64,000 nt of DNA, taken from assembly GCA_004173185.1 (NCBI GenBank), contig SEFZ01000016.1, positions 1-64,000 on the forward strand, read 5' to 3'. This document shows positions 8,128-17,438 of the stretch, in pieces. Under the pieces are notes generated by a model, which was not told the origin of the DNA, ran no database searches, and saw nothing but the letters and a program-made list of their open reading frames with translations. Each line of letters starts with the position of its first letter. The first letter of the stretch is position 1. This DNA comes from Sphingomonadales bacterium (GTDB lineage Bacteria; Pseudomonadota; Alphaproteobacteria; Sphingomonadales; Sphingomonadaceae). The translations under genes and the position numbers were made by a program.

Positions 8128-11100
8128 TTAGAAGCGGAAGCCGATCGAACCGCGCACGCTGCGGATCGCGACATCGTCACGACCGATCGTGGTCTCGCCA
8201 GCGATCGACACGTTCACCGAGCCGGTGTCGACCGTCAGGCCGCCGGCCACTTCAGCCCAGTCGCGATCGCGACCGGAGAGCGCGAACTGCGTGCCGGTGC
8301 CCTGCACGCCAACGAAGGTCGCCGAGAATGCCGTGGGACGATCGCCGAAGTCATAGACATAGGTGCCGGTGACGAACGGCTTAACCTTTGCGCCATTGCC
8401 CGCGATGGTCAGACCGCCACGTGCCTGCGAGCTGTTCACCGGCTGACGGTTATAAGCGAGAGCCACCGGCCCGCCCGTTTCCGCCGTGCGCGAGAAGTCG
8501 ATGAAGGTCGTGCGCCATGCAGCACGCGGCTTCAGCGACAGCGCGCCCATGTCGATCTTATACCCGATGCCTGCTTCGCTCGAGAAAGCGAGCGCGCTGT
8601 CTTCGGCACGCAACGTGTAGTTGGAGCCGACAAAGGCGACCGTACGCGTCGTCGTCGAGTCGAGGATACCGGCGGTGATCTGCGCATCGAGCGTCAGGCC
8701 GCCAGCAGACTCATACTTGCTGTAAAGCGAACCCTGGATGAGGGTCGCCTTTGCCGAGTGCGCTGCAACTGCGCCCGCGCTGTCCATCTTGCTGTACGAC
8801 AGGGCGAAACCGATGGCGCTGTCGTCGCCGATCAGCGTTTCGAGGCCGCCCGCGACATACCAGCCATCGAACTTGTCCCGCGCGGTGGCGATCGCCGCAG
8901 GCATTGCACGGCTGTCACCCTCGACATAGCCGCCGGCGATAAAGCCGCTCATATTCTCTGGCAGTACGCCTTCCTGCACGGTGGTCTGCTCGTTACCACC
9001 AACGTTGAGCACGGTCGGAGCCGCAAGGTTCGACATGCTGTTGAGGCTGGTCGAAGCGACGCGCAGCGGCTGACCGATGCGCGCCATCGTCCCGCCCGAG
9101 CTCGCAAGATCGAGCGTCTCGAGGCGATCGCGCAGCAGACCCGAGGTCGAATCGACCATCGCCGTTCCGAGGCCGCGAACCGTGGTCTCCGTGGTCGGCG
9201 CAAGGCCTTCCAGCGTCGAGCGGATCGTAGCCGCGCTCTGCAGATCGAGCGGACCATAGACACCGTCGAGCACCGAAGCGTTCGCGCGGTTGGAGTCAAG
9301 GATCCGGCCATAGGCCACCTGCACCTGCGAAGCGGTGTTGATCACCGAACCATAGGTGCCAGCGGTCACCGCGAGGCGCACGGCGTTCGCGGTGTAGGTC
9401 ACCGTCGGGCGCAGGATCGCGCTGAAGGTGGTCGGCGCGATGAAGGTGCCGGTAACGCCGCCTTCTGCGGTCAGGATCGTGTAGGTCTGCCCCGCACGCA
9501 GCGCGTTGGTGTAGCTGATCCCGAGCGCGCCACCCACGTTAGCCGAGCCGTTCGTCGGGGTGGTGCCGGTGAACGTCGTGGCACGCACCGCGATGAGATC
9601 CGAAGCAGTGCCCGACAGGTCTACGAAATAGGTCGAGCCCGAAGCCATGATCAGGTTGCCGCCGATGGTCAGCGTGCCCGTCGTGCCCACCGTGCCCGGC
9701 GCGAACTGGCCGGTAACGCTGGTCAGGAACGGTGCATTGATCCGGCCGGTGCCGCTGATCAGGCCGCCGAAGAACGAATAGTCGCCCACCGAAGTCACCG
9801 TGCCGTCAACCGCGAGGGTGCCCGCGAAGTGGTTGACGTTGATCAGCGAAGTGAGTGCGCCAGTGCTGGCGACAGCCAGCGTAGCGCCATTGCCGCCAAA
9901 GGTCAGGCGATCGATCGTGGTCGCCGTGTTGAGCGTGGTCGTGCCGTTGGCGATCAGCGACACATCGAAATAGCGGCCAATGGCACCGGTCGAGCGAACC
10001 GGATCGACATTGGTCGGCACGAAGTTGGTCGCGCCGGGCAGGCCGTTGGCGAGCGTAGCCGCTGGCAATGCCAGCGTCGTCACGCCGCCGGCCTGAGCCT
10101 CCAGCGTTGCTTCGCTGCCATCGACACGTACAGTCGCGGGCTGGCTGACTGCGGTAGCAACGTCGCCGCTGGCTGGCGCGTCCTCGGCGGTACCGATCGG
10201 GCGCGTTTCAACTGTCTCGACGCCGGTGCGGGTATCGAGGCAGTCGCTAACGCCACCCTGCTGGAAGCAGATCTGGCCGAAGTCACCTGTGGTGCCGCCC
10301 TTCTGCGCGCCAGGATCGTTCGGGATGCCATTGACCGGCTGGCCATTGGTGCCGAGCACATAATAAGCCGGATCGAGCGTCGATACCCAGTGTGTCTGGT
10401 CGGTCCAGTTGGCGTTGCCGGCCAACGAAGCGACATAGTGATACGGGTTGTTGGCCGCGATCCAGTCCCAATAGAGATTGACGGGCTGATAGAAAGCTAC
10501 GGTGCCATAGCTGTTAGCCGGCTGGCCGGTGAAGAATCGCGTATAGCCGCCCGAAAGCACGCCGATCACGAGCTGCTTGGTGAAGTTTTGCAGGATCAGC
10601 GGGCCGCCCGAATCGCCGCCCGAAGTGATGCCTTCCTTAGACGCGGTCCCGCCTGCGCCGGGACGCGCATTGTCGCGGAAAGCGTTGAAATCGAACGCGC
10701 TCGGCGCAACGCCAGTGCCGCGACGGGGATCGTCGAAATCGAGGAAATACAGATTCTGCCGCAGATCCGGCTGTGCTCCGGAGCCGAACAGGAAGCCCTC
10801 GAAGGTTTCAAGATCGGTATAGGCGCCCAGGATATTCTCAGCAGCGCGACGGCGGAAGTCGATGCTGCCCTGAACGCCGGTCTGTCCGGTGCCATTGTTA
10901 CCATAACCGACGATGCCGACATTATAGCCCGTGCCTCCAGCGGCAGTAATCGTCCCCGGAGCGGGCAATGCCGAGAATAGCAGCGCCCAGGTCGGCACAT
11001 TGGCGGCCGGGGTGTCGAGCGTCGCGGTAGCAACGTCGCCGTACAGGAAGCCATTCGCTGCGGCTTCAAGCGACAGGTTGTTATAGCGGACCTGGTTCAC

Positions 11101-11697
11101 GTTGTAGAACGCTTGGGCGATGTTGGTCTGGAATTTGCCAGCCTGGGTCGCGCCGGTGCCCAGCAGCCAGCGCACCAGCTCATCGGTTTCACCAGCGGCG
11201 TTGGCGCGCAAATTGGTCTCGAAGCCAAAACCGATCCCGGTGCCGCCCGAGCCCGCGCCATAGGACGTCGCAGCGGCATCGTTCACGCAGTGCGCTGCGA
11301 ACAAAACGGTGCGCGGGTTGATCAAGGTGCCGGTGCACAGCCCGACAGAGCCGCCGCCAAGATCAATGATCTGCTGGCCGATACCCGTGATGTTGACTGG
11401 ATCGCGCGCCGTAGTCGAAGTGCCGGGATTGGCGATCAGGATTTGTGGATCGGGGTCAACCTTGGTCTCTACATAACCGAGACGCGAAATCTCGATATCG
11501 ACGGGATTAACACCCTGCGATTCGAGTACGACTTGACTAACATCGATCAAGCCACTGCCCTGTGCTTCGCGTTCAGCCTGAGCAGCAGAAAGGCGAGCGT
11601 CCTGCGCAGAAGCGGTGGCAGCATAACCCAAGCTTAACGATGCAGCCGATGCTAGCAGCGCCGCACGAATTGCGCGCGGATTGCGAACGAGTTTCAT
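8128..11697 (-). CDS. Autotransporter with trypsin-like serine protease passenger
   Basis: 1189 residues. A signal peptide ends near ATASAQ (residue 31). The first third is a chymotrypsin/trypsin-fold protease: His136 in FAAHCV, Asp221 in YGDVATATLD and Ser363 in GDSGGP form a complete triad. The middle (about 530-880) is Gly/Thr-rich with the repetitive beta-strand style of passenger helices (LTFGGNGATL, LTIGGNLIM). The last ~280 residues form an autotransporter beta-barrel ending in aromatic GFRF. It is therefore probably a cell-surface or released protease exported by type Va secretion. A clear ribosome site AAGGGG precedes the ATG. Substrate unknown; long antisense ORFs over it are shadows. 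Confidence 0.92.
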   Translation of the reverse strand: MKLVRNPRAIRAALLASAASLSLGYAATASAQDARLSAAQAEREAQGSGLIDVSQVVLESQGVNPVDIEISRLGYVETKVDPDPQILIANPGTSTTARDPVNITGIGQQIIDLGGGSVGLCTGTLINPRTVLFAAHCVNDAAATSYGAGSGGTGIGFGFETNLRANAAGETDELVRWLLGTGATQAGKFQTNIAQAFYNVNQVRYNNLSLEAAANGFLYGDVATATLDTPAANVPTWALLFSALPAPGTITAAGGTGYNVGIVGYGNNGTGQTGVQGSIDFRRRAAENILGAYTDLETFEGFLFGSGAQPDLRQNLYFLDFDDPRRGTGVAPSAFDFNAFRDNARPGAGGTASKEGITSGGDSGGPLILQNFTKQLVIGVLSGGYTRFFTGQPANSYGTVAFYQPVNLYWDWIAANNPYHYVASLAGNANWTDQTHWVSTLDPAYYVLGTNGQPVNGIPNDPGAQKGGTTGDFGQICFQQGGVSDCLDTRTGVETVETRPIGTAEDAPASGDVATAVSQPATVRVDGSEATLEAQAGGVTTLALPAATLANGLPGATNFVPTNVDPVRSTGAIGRYFDVSLIANGTTTLNTATTIDRLTFGGNGATLAVASTGALTSLINVNHFAGTLAVDGTVTSVGDYSFFGGLISGTGRINAPFLTSVTGQFAPGTVGTTGTLTIGGNLIMASGSTYFVDLSGTASDLIAVRATTFTGTTPTNGSANVGGALGISYTNALRAGQTYTILTAEGGVTGTFIAPTTFSAILRPTVTYTANAVRLAVTAGTYGSVINTASQVQVAYGRILDSNRANASVLDGVYGPLDLQSAATIRSTLEGLAPTTETTVRGLGTAMVDSTSGLLRDRLETLDLASSGGTMARIGQPLRVASTSLNSMSNLAAPTVLNVGGNEQTTVQEGVLPENMSGFIAGGYVEGDSRAMPAAIATARDKFDGWYVAGGLETLIGDDSAIGFALSYSKMDSAGAVAAHSAKATLIQGSLYSKYESAGGLTLDAQITAGILDSTTTRTVAFVGSNYTLRAEDSALAFSSEAGIGYKIDMGALSLKPRAAWRTTFIDFSRTAETGGPVALAYNRQPVNSSQARGGLTIAGNGAKVKPFVTGTYVYDFGDRPTAFSATFVGVQGTGTQFALSGRDRDWAEVAGGLTVDTGSVNVSIAGETTIGRDDVAIRSVRGSIGFRF

Positions 11698-12102
11698 AGA
11701 TAGCCCCTTAGGTTTGCGGGTGCCCCCCGCTTTGTCTCTGAAACTCCAAGCTATTCAGTCCATCGCGCCCGTCAAGCATTCGTTCGCGCCGTTTTGTGCT
11801 GTTTCAGCAACAGAAGTGCGCGAATTTGAATTCTAAACGCACAAAGCAGACAAGAAGCAGCAATATTGCGGCACTCCGGCAGCTGAGGCACATGATGGTC
11901 GGTGCGCAAACGCGACCCCGCCGCATTAGGGCGCGGATGCGGGTGTTCGGGACGCGCGGGGCTTCAACCCGCGCCTCAGCTCGAGTTTAACGGCTCGACA
12001 GATGGCGCCCCCGGCGACCATTAATGGTTGTCCGCGATGCGACGCATATCTGGAATCTTAACAGGATCGCGTGGCGCGAGCGACGCTCGCGCCCTTCGCA
12101 GA
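11698..12102. other. 405 bp intergenic stretch between autotransporter and galU
   Basis: I see no convincing gene. On the minus strand it holds the leader of the autotransporter gene (ribosome site near 11703-11709) and the 3' end of galU. Two hairpins stand out: GCGCGGG/CCCGCGC at 11954-11960 and 11968-11974, and the long perfect one at 12073-12093. Short open frames here lack start signals and family resemblance. The 11770-11900 part is less GC-rich and is the likely promoter zone of the autotransporter gene. Confidence 0.6.
12073..12093 (-). terminator. Likely terminator of galU
   Basis: GGCGCGAGCG (12073-12082) and CGCTCGCGCC (12084-12093) are perfect inverse complements with almost no loop, beginning 10 bases after the galU stop on the minus strand. 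No proper T run follows (CACGCGATCCTGTT), so it may be a weak or rho-assisted terminator. Confidence 0.5.
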
Positions 12103-12969
12103 TCAGCCTTGGCTGGCGATGAACTCCCGGACCGCCGGGCCGATATCGTCGCGACCGAGCGCGACGGCGATGTTGGCCTGGATGAAACCGGCCTTGTCGC
12201 CGCAATCATAGCGCACACCATTGAAGGTGAGCCCGTGGAAGGGCTGATCGCCGATCATCCGCGCCATCGCGTCGGTCAGCTGGATTTCGCCGCCAGCGCC
12301 CTTGCCCTGCCCCTCGAGCACCCGCATCACTTCGGGCTGCAGGATGTAGCGGCCGATCACGGCCAGGTTCGAAGGCGAAGTGCCGCGCGCCGGCTTCTCG
12401 ACCAGTCCCTTCACCTCCGTCAGCGCGCCGTCGCGCACGCCGGGAGTGATGATGCCATATTTGTCGGTGGCTTCGTCGGCGACTTCCATGGCGCAGATCA
12501 TGTTGCCGCCGGTCTTGTTATAGGCGTCGACCATCTGCTTCAGGCAGCCGGGCGCACCCATCATGAAATCGTCGGCCAGCAGCACCGCGAAAGGCTCGTC
12601 ACCCACGATGTCGCGTGCACACCACACGGCATGGCCCAGCCCCATCGGCTCCTGCTGGCGCACATAGGCAACCGCGCCGGGCTTGAGCCGCGTCGTATCG
12701 AGCACGTCGAGCGACTTGCCGCGCGCGGCCATCGTCATCTCAAGCTCATAGGCGATGTCGAAATGGTCCTCGATCGCGGATTTGCCGCGTCCGGTGACGA
12801 AAATCATCTGTTCGATGCCGGCTTCCAGCGCCTCGTCCACCGCATATTGGATCAGCGGGCGATCGACCACGGGCAGCATTTCCTTCGGCAGCGCCTTGGT
12901 GGCGGGCAGGAAGCGCGTGCCGAGCCCCCCGACGGGGAACACGGCCTTTCGAAGCGGTTTGATCGGCAT
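12103..12969 (-). CDS. galU: UTP-glucose-1-phosphate uridylyltransferase
   Basis: 288 residues from the ATG at 12969, with AAGGGA five bases upstream; longer N-terminal frames have no support. It makes UDP-glucose from UTP and glucose-1-phosphate. The nucleotidyltransferase signature is VFPVGGLGTRFLPATKALPKEML at the N-terminus, here noted by its parts GGLGTRFLPATK and KEMLP, then VDRPLIQYAVDEA, and a central LADDFMMG (Asp pair binding Mg and sugar). The late VEKPARGTSPSNLAVIGRY is also typical. UDP-glucose would be a donor and precursor for the EPS genes in this window. Confidence 0.97.
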   Translation of the reverse strand: MPIKPLRKAVFPVGGLGTRFLPATKALPKEMLPVVDRPLIQYAVDEALEAGIEQMIFVTGRGKSAIEDHFDIAYELEMTMAARGKSLDVLDTTRLKPGAVAYVRQQEPMGLGHAVWCARDIVGDEPFAVLLADDFMMGAPGCLKQMVDAYNKTGGNMICAMEVADEATDKYGIITPGVRDGALTEVKGLVEKPARGTSPSNLAVIGRYILQPEVMRVLEGQGKGAGGEIQLTDAMARMIGDQPFHGLTFNGVRYDCGDKAGFIQANIAVALGRDDIGPAVREFIASQG

Positions 12970-13036
12970 AAGATCCCTTATATTTCTATTTGTGGCGGGG
13001 CTTAGCCGCCGATGCAAACCTGTGCAATCGGCTCGA

Positions 13037-15427
13037 TCAGAAGCCGAAATTGACCCGCATGGCCGCACCGCGATCCACTGGGATAGCTGCGAAATTGCCG
13101 GGCTGGCGGCGCAGGAAGAAATTACTGCTGACATCGCCGCCCGGGAATGGCCAGCTATAGGCCAGCTCGAAATCCATCTCGCGGCCGGTCGGTGCGAGAT
13201 TGAAGCGCGTGACGTTCCAGCGATCTACGCTCTGGCTGTAATAGTCCCAGCCGCCGGGCAGCCGGATGTCGATCCCGCCTGTCGCCACCCGCAGCGGTTG
13301 CGCGACCCGAATGCCGAAACGGTCTCCCGCGCGGAACAGCCCGGCCTTGCCGAAATCGGCGGCGAAAGCGTTGGTGCGAATCATCCCCGAACCCTGAACG
13401 CCGCCGCGAAGATGCGCCTGCGTCCAGCCCTGCCGCATCGATCCGCCAAGGCTCCAGCCATCCCCCAGATCATAGCGCGCGGCCAGATCGAGGAAGACAC
13501 TATCGGCGCGCGTTGCTCCCAGCGCGCCCGAGAAGCGCGCGCCGAGCAACGTATCGGATTCGCGCAGATGCGTGAGGTTTGCGCTCGTGCTCAGTCCGCC
13601 AAATGCCCGATCCACGCCCAAGGTCGTGCGGAAATAGCCAAAGCGCTCGCGACGTCCGCGCAGCGCTTCGAACTGCGTGTCGCGCCGGGTGAGCACGTCG
13701 CCCGCCTCTTCGCCCAGCGTCACGCCCCAACTGCCGAACTGGCGGCGGGCCGCGGCCGATCCCTTCACGTCCACGTCGAACCCCGAGCTGTGCGTCGGAT
13801 CGCGCGAGACGAGGAATGCAGGCTCCGCTGCCCCGGCAAGCCTTGCCGACAGCGTGTTGACGCCCTCCGAGGCGCCGATCGCGAATTGCGATCTGCCACC
13901 CATCCGCGCGATGACCGAACCCGCGAGCATCTTCGCCCGGCCAGCATCGGCGCTGCCAATCCCCAGCCGCTCGATCCGCAGCGAATCGTGGGTGGGCACC
14001 AGCGAGACCGCAACCCGCACGTCGTTCGCACCGACCGAAAAACTGCGCTGACGCGATGCCATCAACTGCGGCAATTGCCGCGCGGGGCCTTCGTGCCGGA
14101 TCGTCCGGGCAAGGTCCGTTGCGAAGGCGCGATCGAAGCCGTCTAGCACGACGACGCCGAGTGCGCCCTGGCCCGCATCGCCCATCGGCGCGGAAAGCGC
14201 AGCGTTGAAATTCTCCGAAGTCGGCGCGCGCGAACCCGCCAGCGAGGTGGTGCCCACCGGCTGGAATGCGCGCGTCAGATCGAGCACGCCGCGGCCGTAG
14301 ATCGCATCGGTGCCCGGCGCGCCCACATCGCGCGCAGTGGTGAGCAGCAACTGCACGATCTGCGCGCCGGTCAGGTTGGGAAACGCCTGAGCCAGCAGCG
14401 CCACCGCGCCTGCGATCTGCGGCGCGGAGAAAGACGTGCCCGACCACAGGAACGCGGTATCGTTCTGATCCGGCGCACGAACGCGTTCGCCCACTGCGCT
14501 CAGGAAAACCTGCTGACTGGCTCCGGCACGGTTCGAGAAGGTCGAGATCGTATCGCTGTCATTGACCGAGCCGGCGATGATGATCAGCCCGCGCGACACG
14601 GCGGGATCGGTCGCGGGCGCGGTGAATTCATCGGGATTGGGCGCATTCGGTCCGTCATTGCCGGCGGACATGACGATCACGATCCCCGCCGCAGTCGCGC
14701 GGTTGATCGCCGCGATCAGCGTGGCATTGGGTGCAGAGCCGCCGAGCGAGATGTTCACGACCCGCGCGCCGCCTTCGCGGGCAACGTCGAGTCCCCGCGC
14801 GATCGCAGTGTCGGCGAAATCGCAACCGCTATCCTCGTCGCCCGCGGTTTCACTCGCGCAGCTTCCGGGGCTGTCGGCACGAATGACGATCAACTGCGCA
14901 TCGAACGATACGCCATGCGTGCCGGTGCCATTGCGCCGCCCGGCGATGGTGAAGGCGACTGCGGTGCCATGCCCACCTTCATCGTCAATCGTCGTATTGC
15001 CCGCCGTGCTCTGCGACAGGCTGGCGATCCGGCAGGTGCCGGTGCCGATCCCGCCGGAGCAATCGCCGAATTCCGCGCTCTGCAAATCGATCCCCGAATC
15101 GATCACCCCAACCTTGATGCCCGAGCCCGTGCCGCCGCGATTATAGGCGACCAATGCGTTCATCGAGACCGCGCCGACCGTCGCGCGATACTCGCTGGTG
15201 TCATAGAGTGGCGCTGGTGTTGGGGTCGGGGTTGGCGTGGGTGCCGGCGCGGGCGTTGGGGTTGGAACCGGCGTAGGCGTAGGCGTTGGCGCGGGACTCG
15301 GTGCCGGGCTGGGCGCGGGTGTCGTGCCTACGCCCCCACCGCCTCCGCCCCCGCTGCACGCGCTGGCCAGCAAAAAAATCGCCAGCCCGGTCGATCGGTT
15401 CAGCCTGGCGCGCGCGTGCCGGTTCAT
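13037..15427 (-). CDS. Subtilisin-like (S8) autotransporter with lipoprotein signal
   Basis: 796 residues from the ATG at 15427 (a longer frame to 15457 is possible). The N-terminus carries a lipobox LLASAC with Cys24, then a Gly run and a Pro/Thr/Ala repeat linker (residues about 37-73). The S8 protease domain follows: Asp110 in VIDSGID, His153 in GGHGTA, oxyanion Asn257 in SAGNDG, Ser332 in SGTSFSAPQ. The C-terminal ~280 residues form an autotransporter barrel ending RVNFGF. So it is a surface-displayed subtilase with an unusual combination of lipid anchor and barrel. It precedes galU on the same strand with 67 bp between. Confidence 0.9.
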   Translation of the reverse strand: MNRHARARLNRSTGLAIFLLASACSGGGGGGGVGTTPAPSPAPSPAPTPTPTPVPTPTPAPAPTPTPTPTPAPLYDTSEYRATVGAVSMNALVAYNRGGTGSGIKVGVIDSGIDLQSAEFGDCSGGIGTGTCRIASLSQSTAGNTTIDDEGGHGTAVAFTIAGRRNGTGTHGVSFDAQLIVIRADSPGSCASETAGDEDSGCDFADTAIARGLDVAREGGARVVNISLGGSAPNATLIAAINRATAAGIVIVMSAGNDGPNAPNPDEFTAPATDPAVSRGLIIIAGSVNDSDTISTFSNRAGASQQVFLSAVGERVRAPDQNDTAFLWSGTSFSAPQIAGAVALLAQAFPNLTGAQIVQLLLTTARDVGAPGTDAIYGRGVLDLTRAFQPVGTTSLAGSRAPTSENFNAALSAPMGDAGQGALGVVVLDGFDRAFATDLARTIRHEGPARQLPQLMASRQRSFSVGANDVRVAVSLVPTHDSLRIERLGIGSADAGRAKMLAGSVIARMGGRSQFAIGASEGVNTLSARLAGAAEPAFLVSRDPTHSSGFDVDVKGSAAARRQFGSWGVTLGEEAGDVLTRRDTQFEALRGRRERFGYFRTTLGVDRAFGGLSTSANLTHLRESDTLLGARFSGALGATRADSVFLDLAARYDLGDGWSLGGSMRQGWTQAHLRGGVQGSGMIRTNAFAADFGKAGLFRAGDRFGIRVAQPLRVATGGIDIRLPGGWDYYSQSVDRWNVTRFNLAPTGREMDFELAYSWPFPGGDVSSNFFLRRQPGNFAAIPVDRGAAMRVNFGF
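15208..15318. repeat. Coding tandem repeat (Pro/Thr/Ala linker)
   Basis: Within the S8 autotransporter gene the plus strand shows repeating GGGGTTGG / GGCGTAGGCGTTGG units. On the coding strand these encode alternating Pro with Thr, Ala, Ser or Val over about 37 residues just after the lipidated Cys. Such short-period repeats can change length by slippage, altering the spacer between membrane anchor and protease domain. Confidence 0.7.
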
Positions 15428-15649
15428 GGTGCCCCCAATATCTACGGAAAACCGCAAATGTATTTTTCAACCATTAGCGTAGCTTAAAAGCGATGACGAG
15501 GTGTGGATTATACGGTCCGCCGGCGCCGCTCCCTTCCCCTCCGCCCCCAGTCTCGAACATTGCCGGACTCCGCCAATCGGACAAGATCGTTAGCAGAACT
15601 GAAACCGTCTCCACCGCATGGTGCAACTGAAAATCGAGTGGGGATTGCT
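15428..15649. promoter_or_regulatory. Divergent intergenic region, S8 autotransporter / dehydrogenase
   Basis: 222 bp between two divergent start codons. The part near 15450-15490 is AT-richer (AATGTATTTTTCAACCATTAGCG) and is the plausible promoter for the minus-strand autotransporter. The part 15600-15645 precedes the dehydrogenase ATG. I do not see a clear consensus promoter or operator, and no coding sequence. Confidence 0.4.
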
Positions 15650-16996
15650 ATGAGTATCGAATGGCCAGCACATGGCCTGAAGCTGCAGGCGCGGATCGAA
15701 TCGGGCGTCGCCACTGTCGGGATCGTCGGGATGGGCTATGTCGGCCTCCCCCTCGCGCTCGCTTTTGCCGAGGTTGATTGCCCCGTGCTGGCGTTTGACG
15801 TCGATCAGTCGAAGATCGACGCGCTGGAGGCTGGCCGCAGCTATATCAAGCATATCGGCGGCGATCGGATTGCCCCGCTGATCGACAATGGCAAGCTGGC
15901 CGCGACTGCCGATCTCTCGCGGCTGGGCGAGGCCGATGTTGTGCTGATCTGCGTCCCCACCCCGCTGTCACGCCATCTTGAGCCCGATCTCACTTATGTC
16001 GAGGAGACCACCCGCGCGATCGCCAAGACGCTGCGCCGCGGACAGCTCGTCATCCTCGAATCGACCACCTATCCCGGCACCACGCGCGAAGTGATGCAGC
16101 CGATCCTCGAAGCCGGCGGCCTGATCGCTGGCAAGGACTTCTTCCTCGCATATTCGCCCGAGCGCGAAGACCCCGGCAATATCACCTATTCGACCACCAA
16201 GATCCCCAAGGTCGTGGGCGCTGATGACGCGCATTCGGCCGATCTCGCGCTGGCGCTCTATCGCCATGTCGTGCCGCAGACCGTGGGCGTCTCCTCAACG
16301 GCCGCAGCCGAAGCGGTCAAGATCACCGAAAATGTCTTCCGCGCAGTCAACATCGCACTGGTGAACGAACTCAAGCTCGTCTTTACCGCGATGGACATCG
16401 ACGTGTGGGAAGTCATCGAGGCGGCGAAGTCCAAGCCCTTTGGCTTCATGCCCTTCTATCCGGGCCCGGGCCTGGGCGGGCATTGCATCCCGATCGACCC
16501 TTTCTACCTCACCTGGAAGGCGCGCGAGTTCAACCAGCACACCAAGTTCATCGAGCTGGCCGGCCAGATCAACGCGGACATGCCCCAGCACGTCGTCCGC
16601 GTTCTCGCCGATACGCTCGATGCGCGCACCGGGCGCGGCCTGCGCGGCGCGAAAATCCTGATGATGGGTGTCGCCTACAAAAAGAATGTCGAGGACATTC
16701 GCGAGAGCCCGTCGCTCCGCCTGATGGAGTTGATCGAAGCGCGCGGCGCGACTGCCGAATTCTACGATCCGCACGTCGCCCAGATCGACAACACCCGCGA
16801 GCACCCGACGCTCAATTTCCGCGAGAGCATCGCATGGGATGCACAGGCGATCTCCGAATATGACGCGGTTCTGATCGCAACCGATCACGACGCAGTGGAT
16901 TATGCGGCATTGGTGCTCTCCGCGAAGCTGGTGATCGACACCCGCAACGCCTGTGGCAAGGCCGGTGTAACGAGCGAGAAGATCGTGCGGGCATAA
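15650..16996 (+). CDS. wbpA: Nucleotide-sugar 6-dehydrogenase, UDP-GlcNAc type (WbpA-like)
   Basis: 448 residues from the ATG at 15650. The three-domain UDP-sugar dehydrogenase layout is clear: NAD-binding GIVGMGYVGLPLA near residue 24, the ESTTYPGTT block, central dimer helix ITENVFRAVNIALVNE, and the catalytic Cys in GGHCIPIDPFYL. The WKAREF ending of that motif and the overall pattern match WbpA (UDP-GlcNAc to UDP-GlcNAcA) better than UDP-glucose dehydrogenase. Substrate is inferred only by motif. Together with WecB/WecC downstream it indicates acidic amino sugars in the local polysaccharide. Confidence 0.88.
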   Translation: MSIEWPAHGLKLQARIESGVATVGIVGMGYVGLPLALAFAEVDCPVLAFDVDQSKIDALEAGRSYIKHIGGDRIAPLIDNGKLAATADLSRLGEADVVLICVPTPLSRHLEPDLTYVEETTRAIAKTLRRGQLVILESTTYPGTTREVMQPILEAGGLIAGKDFFLAYSPEREDPGNITYSTTKIPKVVGADDAHSADLALALYRHVVPQTVGVSSTAAAEAVKITENVFRAVNIALVNELKLVFTAMDIDVWEVIEAAKSKPFGFMPFYPGPGLGGHCIPIDPFYLTWKAREFNQHTKFIELAGQINADMPQHVVRVLADTLDARTGRGLRGAKILMMGVAYKKNVEDIRESPSLRLMELIEARGATAEFYDPHVAQIDNTREHPTLNFRESIAWDAQAISEYDAVLIATDHDAVDYAALVLSAKLVIDTRNACGKAGVTSEKIVRA

Positions 16997-17037
16997 TATC
17001 GCTCGTGTTGCGCTGCAACATATGGCACCTCGCCCCC

Positions 17038-17403
17038 ATGTCGTCTGTCTTGATCCGCATATTGTTCGTGTTTGCGCTGGCGATGGTGGTGTTCCTGGCA
17101 TTGACCCCAGGCCCGCTCGGGCTGGTGGTTGAATCGGGTCCCGTCCGCCACCTCCTAGCTTTTGCCGCGCTTCCCGTGCTGAGTGCGCTCGCTTGGCCAC
17201 GAATCAGAATGGTGTGGCAATTTGCTGCATATGCGCTGCTCGGTGCCGCGATCGAGATCGCACAATTGCTGATGGATGTCGGCCGCTTGGCGGAATGGGA
17301 TGATTGGGCAAACGATCTCGTCGCGACCGCCGTGGCGCTTATGCTCGTCGCCTTGGTGCGCGCTTGGAATCACCAGTCTGAAATCAAAGAGCCGCTCGGT
17401 TAG
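17038..17403 (+). CDS. VanZ-like membrane protein
   Basis: 121 residues from the ATG at 17038; a GTG at 17005 would add 11 residues. Four hydrophobic segments and the pattern PVRHLLAFAALP, then IEIAQLLM...AEWDDWANDLVA fit the VanZ-like family (small polytopic proteins with a conserved E-x-x-Q and D-x-x-x-N-x-x-G-type region). Function in this family is unclear outside teicoplanin resistance. It sits between two nucleotide-sugar genes and is probably co-transcribed with wecB, which starts 35 bp later. Confidence 0.75.
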   Translation: MSSVLIRILFVFALAMVVFLALTPGPLGLVVESGPVRHLLAFAALPVLSALAWPRIRMVWQFAAYALLGAAIEIAQLLMDVGRLAEWDDWANDLVATAVALMLVALVRAWNHQSEIKEPLG

Positions 17404-17438
17404 AATCGCATTAAGCTTGGCCTGCTAAGAGCGCGGTC

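Noticed and set aside
8758..10980. A 740-codon plus-strand open frame opposite the trypsin-like autotransporter
   Set aside because: It is rich in Arg, Gly and His as expected from the antisense of GC-rich coding sequence, has no family motif or ribosome site, and covers an intact autotransporter gene.
12994..13010. GGCGG/CCGCC hairpin between the S8 autotransporter and galU as a terminator
   Set aside because: Only five base pairs and followed by an A-rich rather than T-rich tail in the direction of transcription.
12970..13134. N-terminal extension of GalU
   Set aside because: The extension covers the end of the autotransporter gene; the ATG at 12969 has a ribosome site and the family N-terminus.
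14562..15487. Plus-strand frames over the S8 autotransporter, some Pro- or Gly-rich
   Set aside because: They are mirror frames of the protease domain and of the Pro/Thr linker on the other strand.
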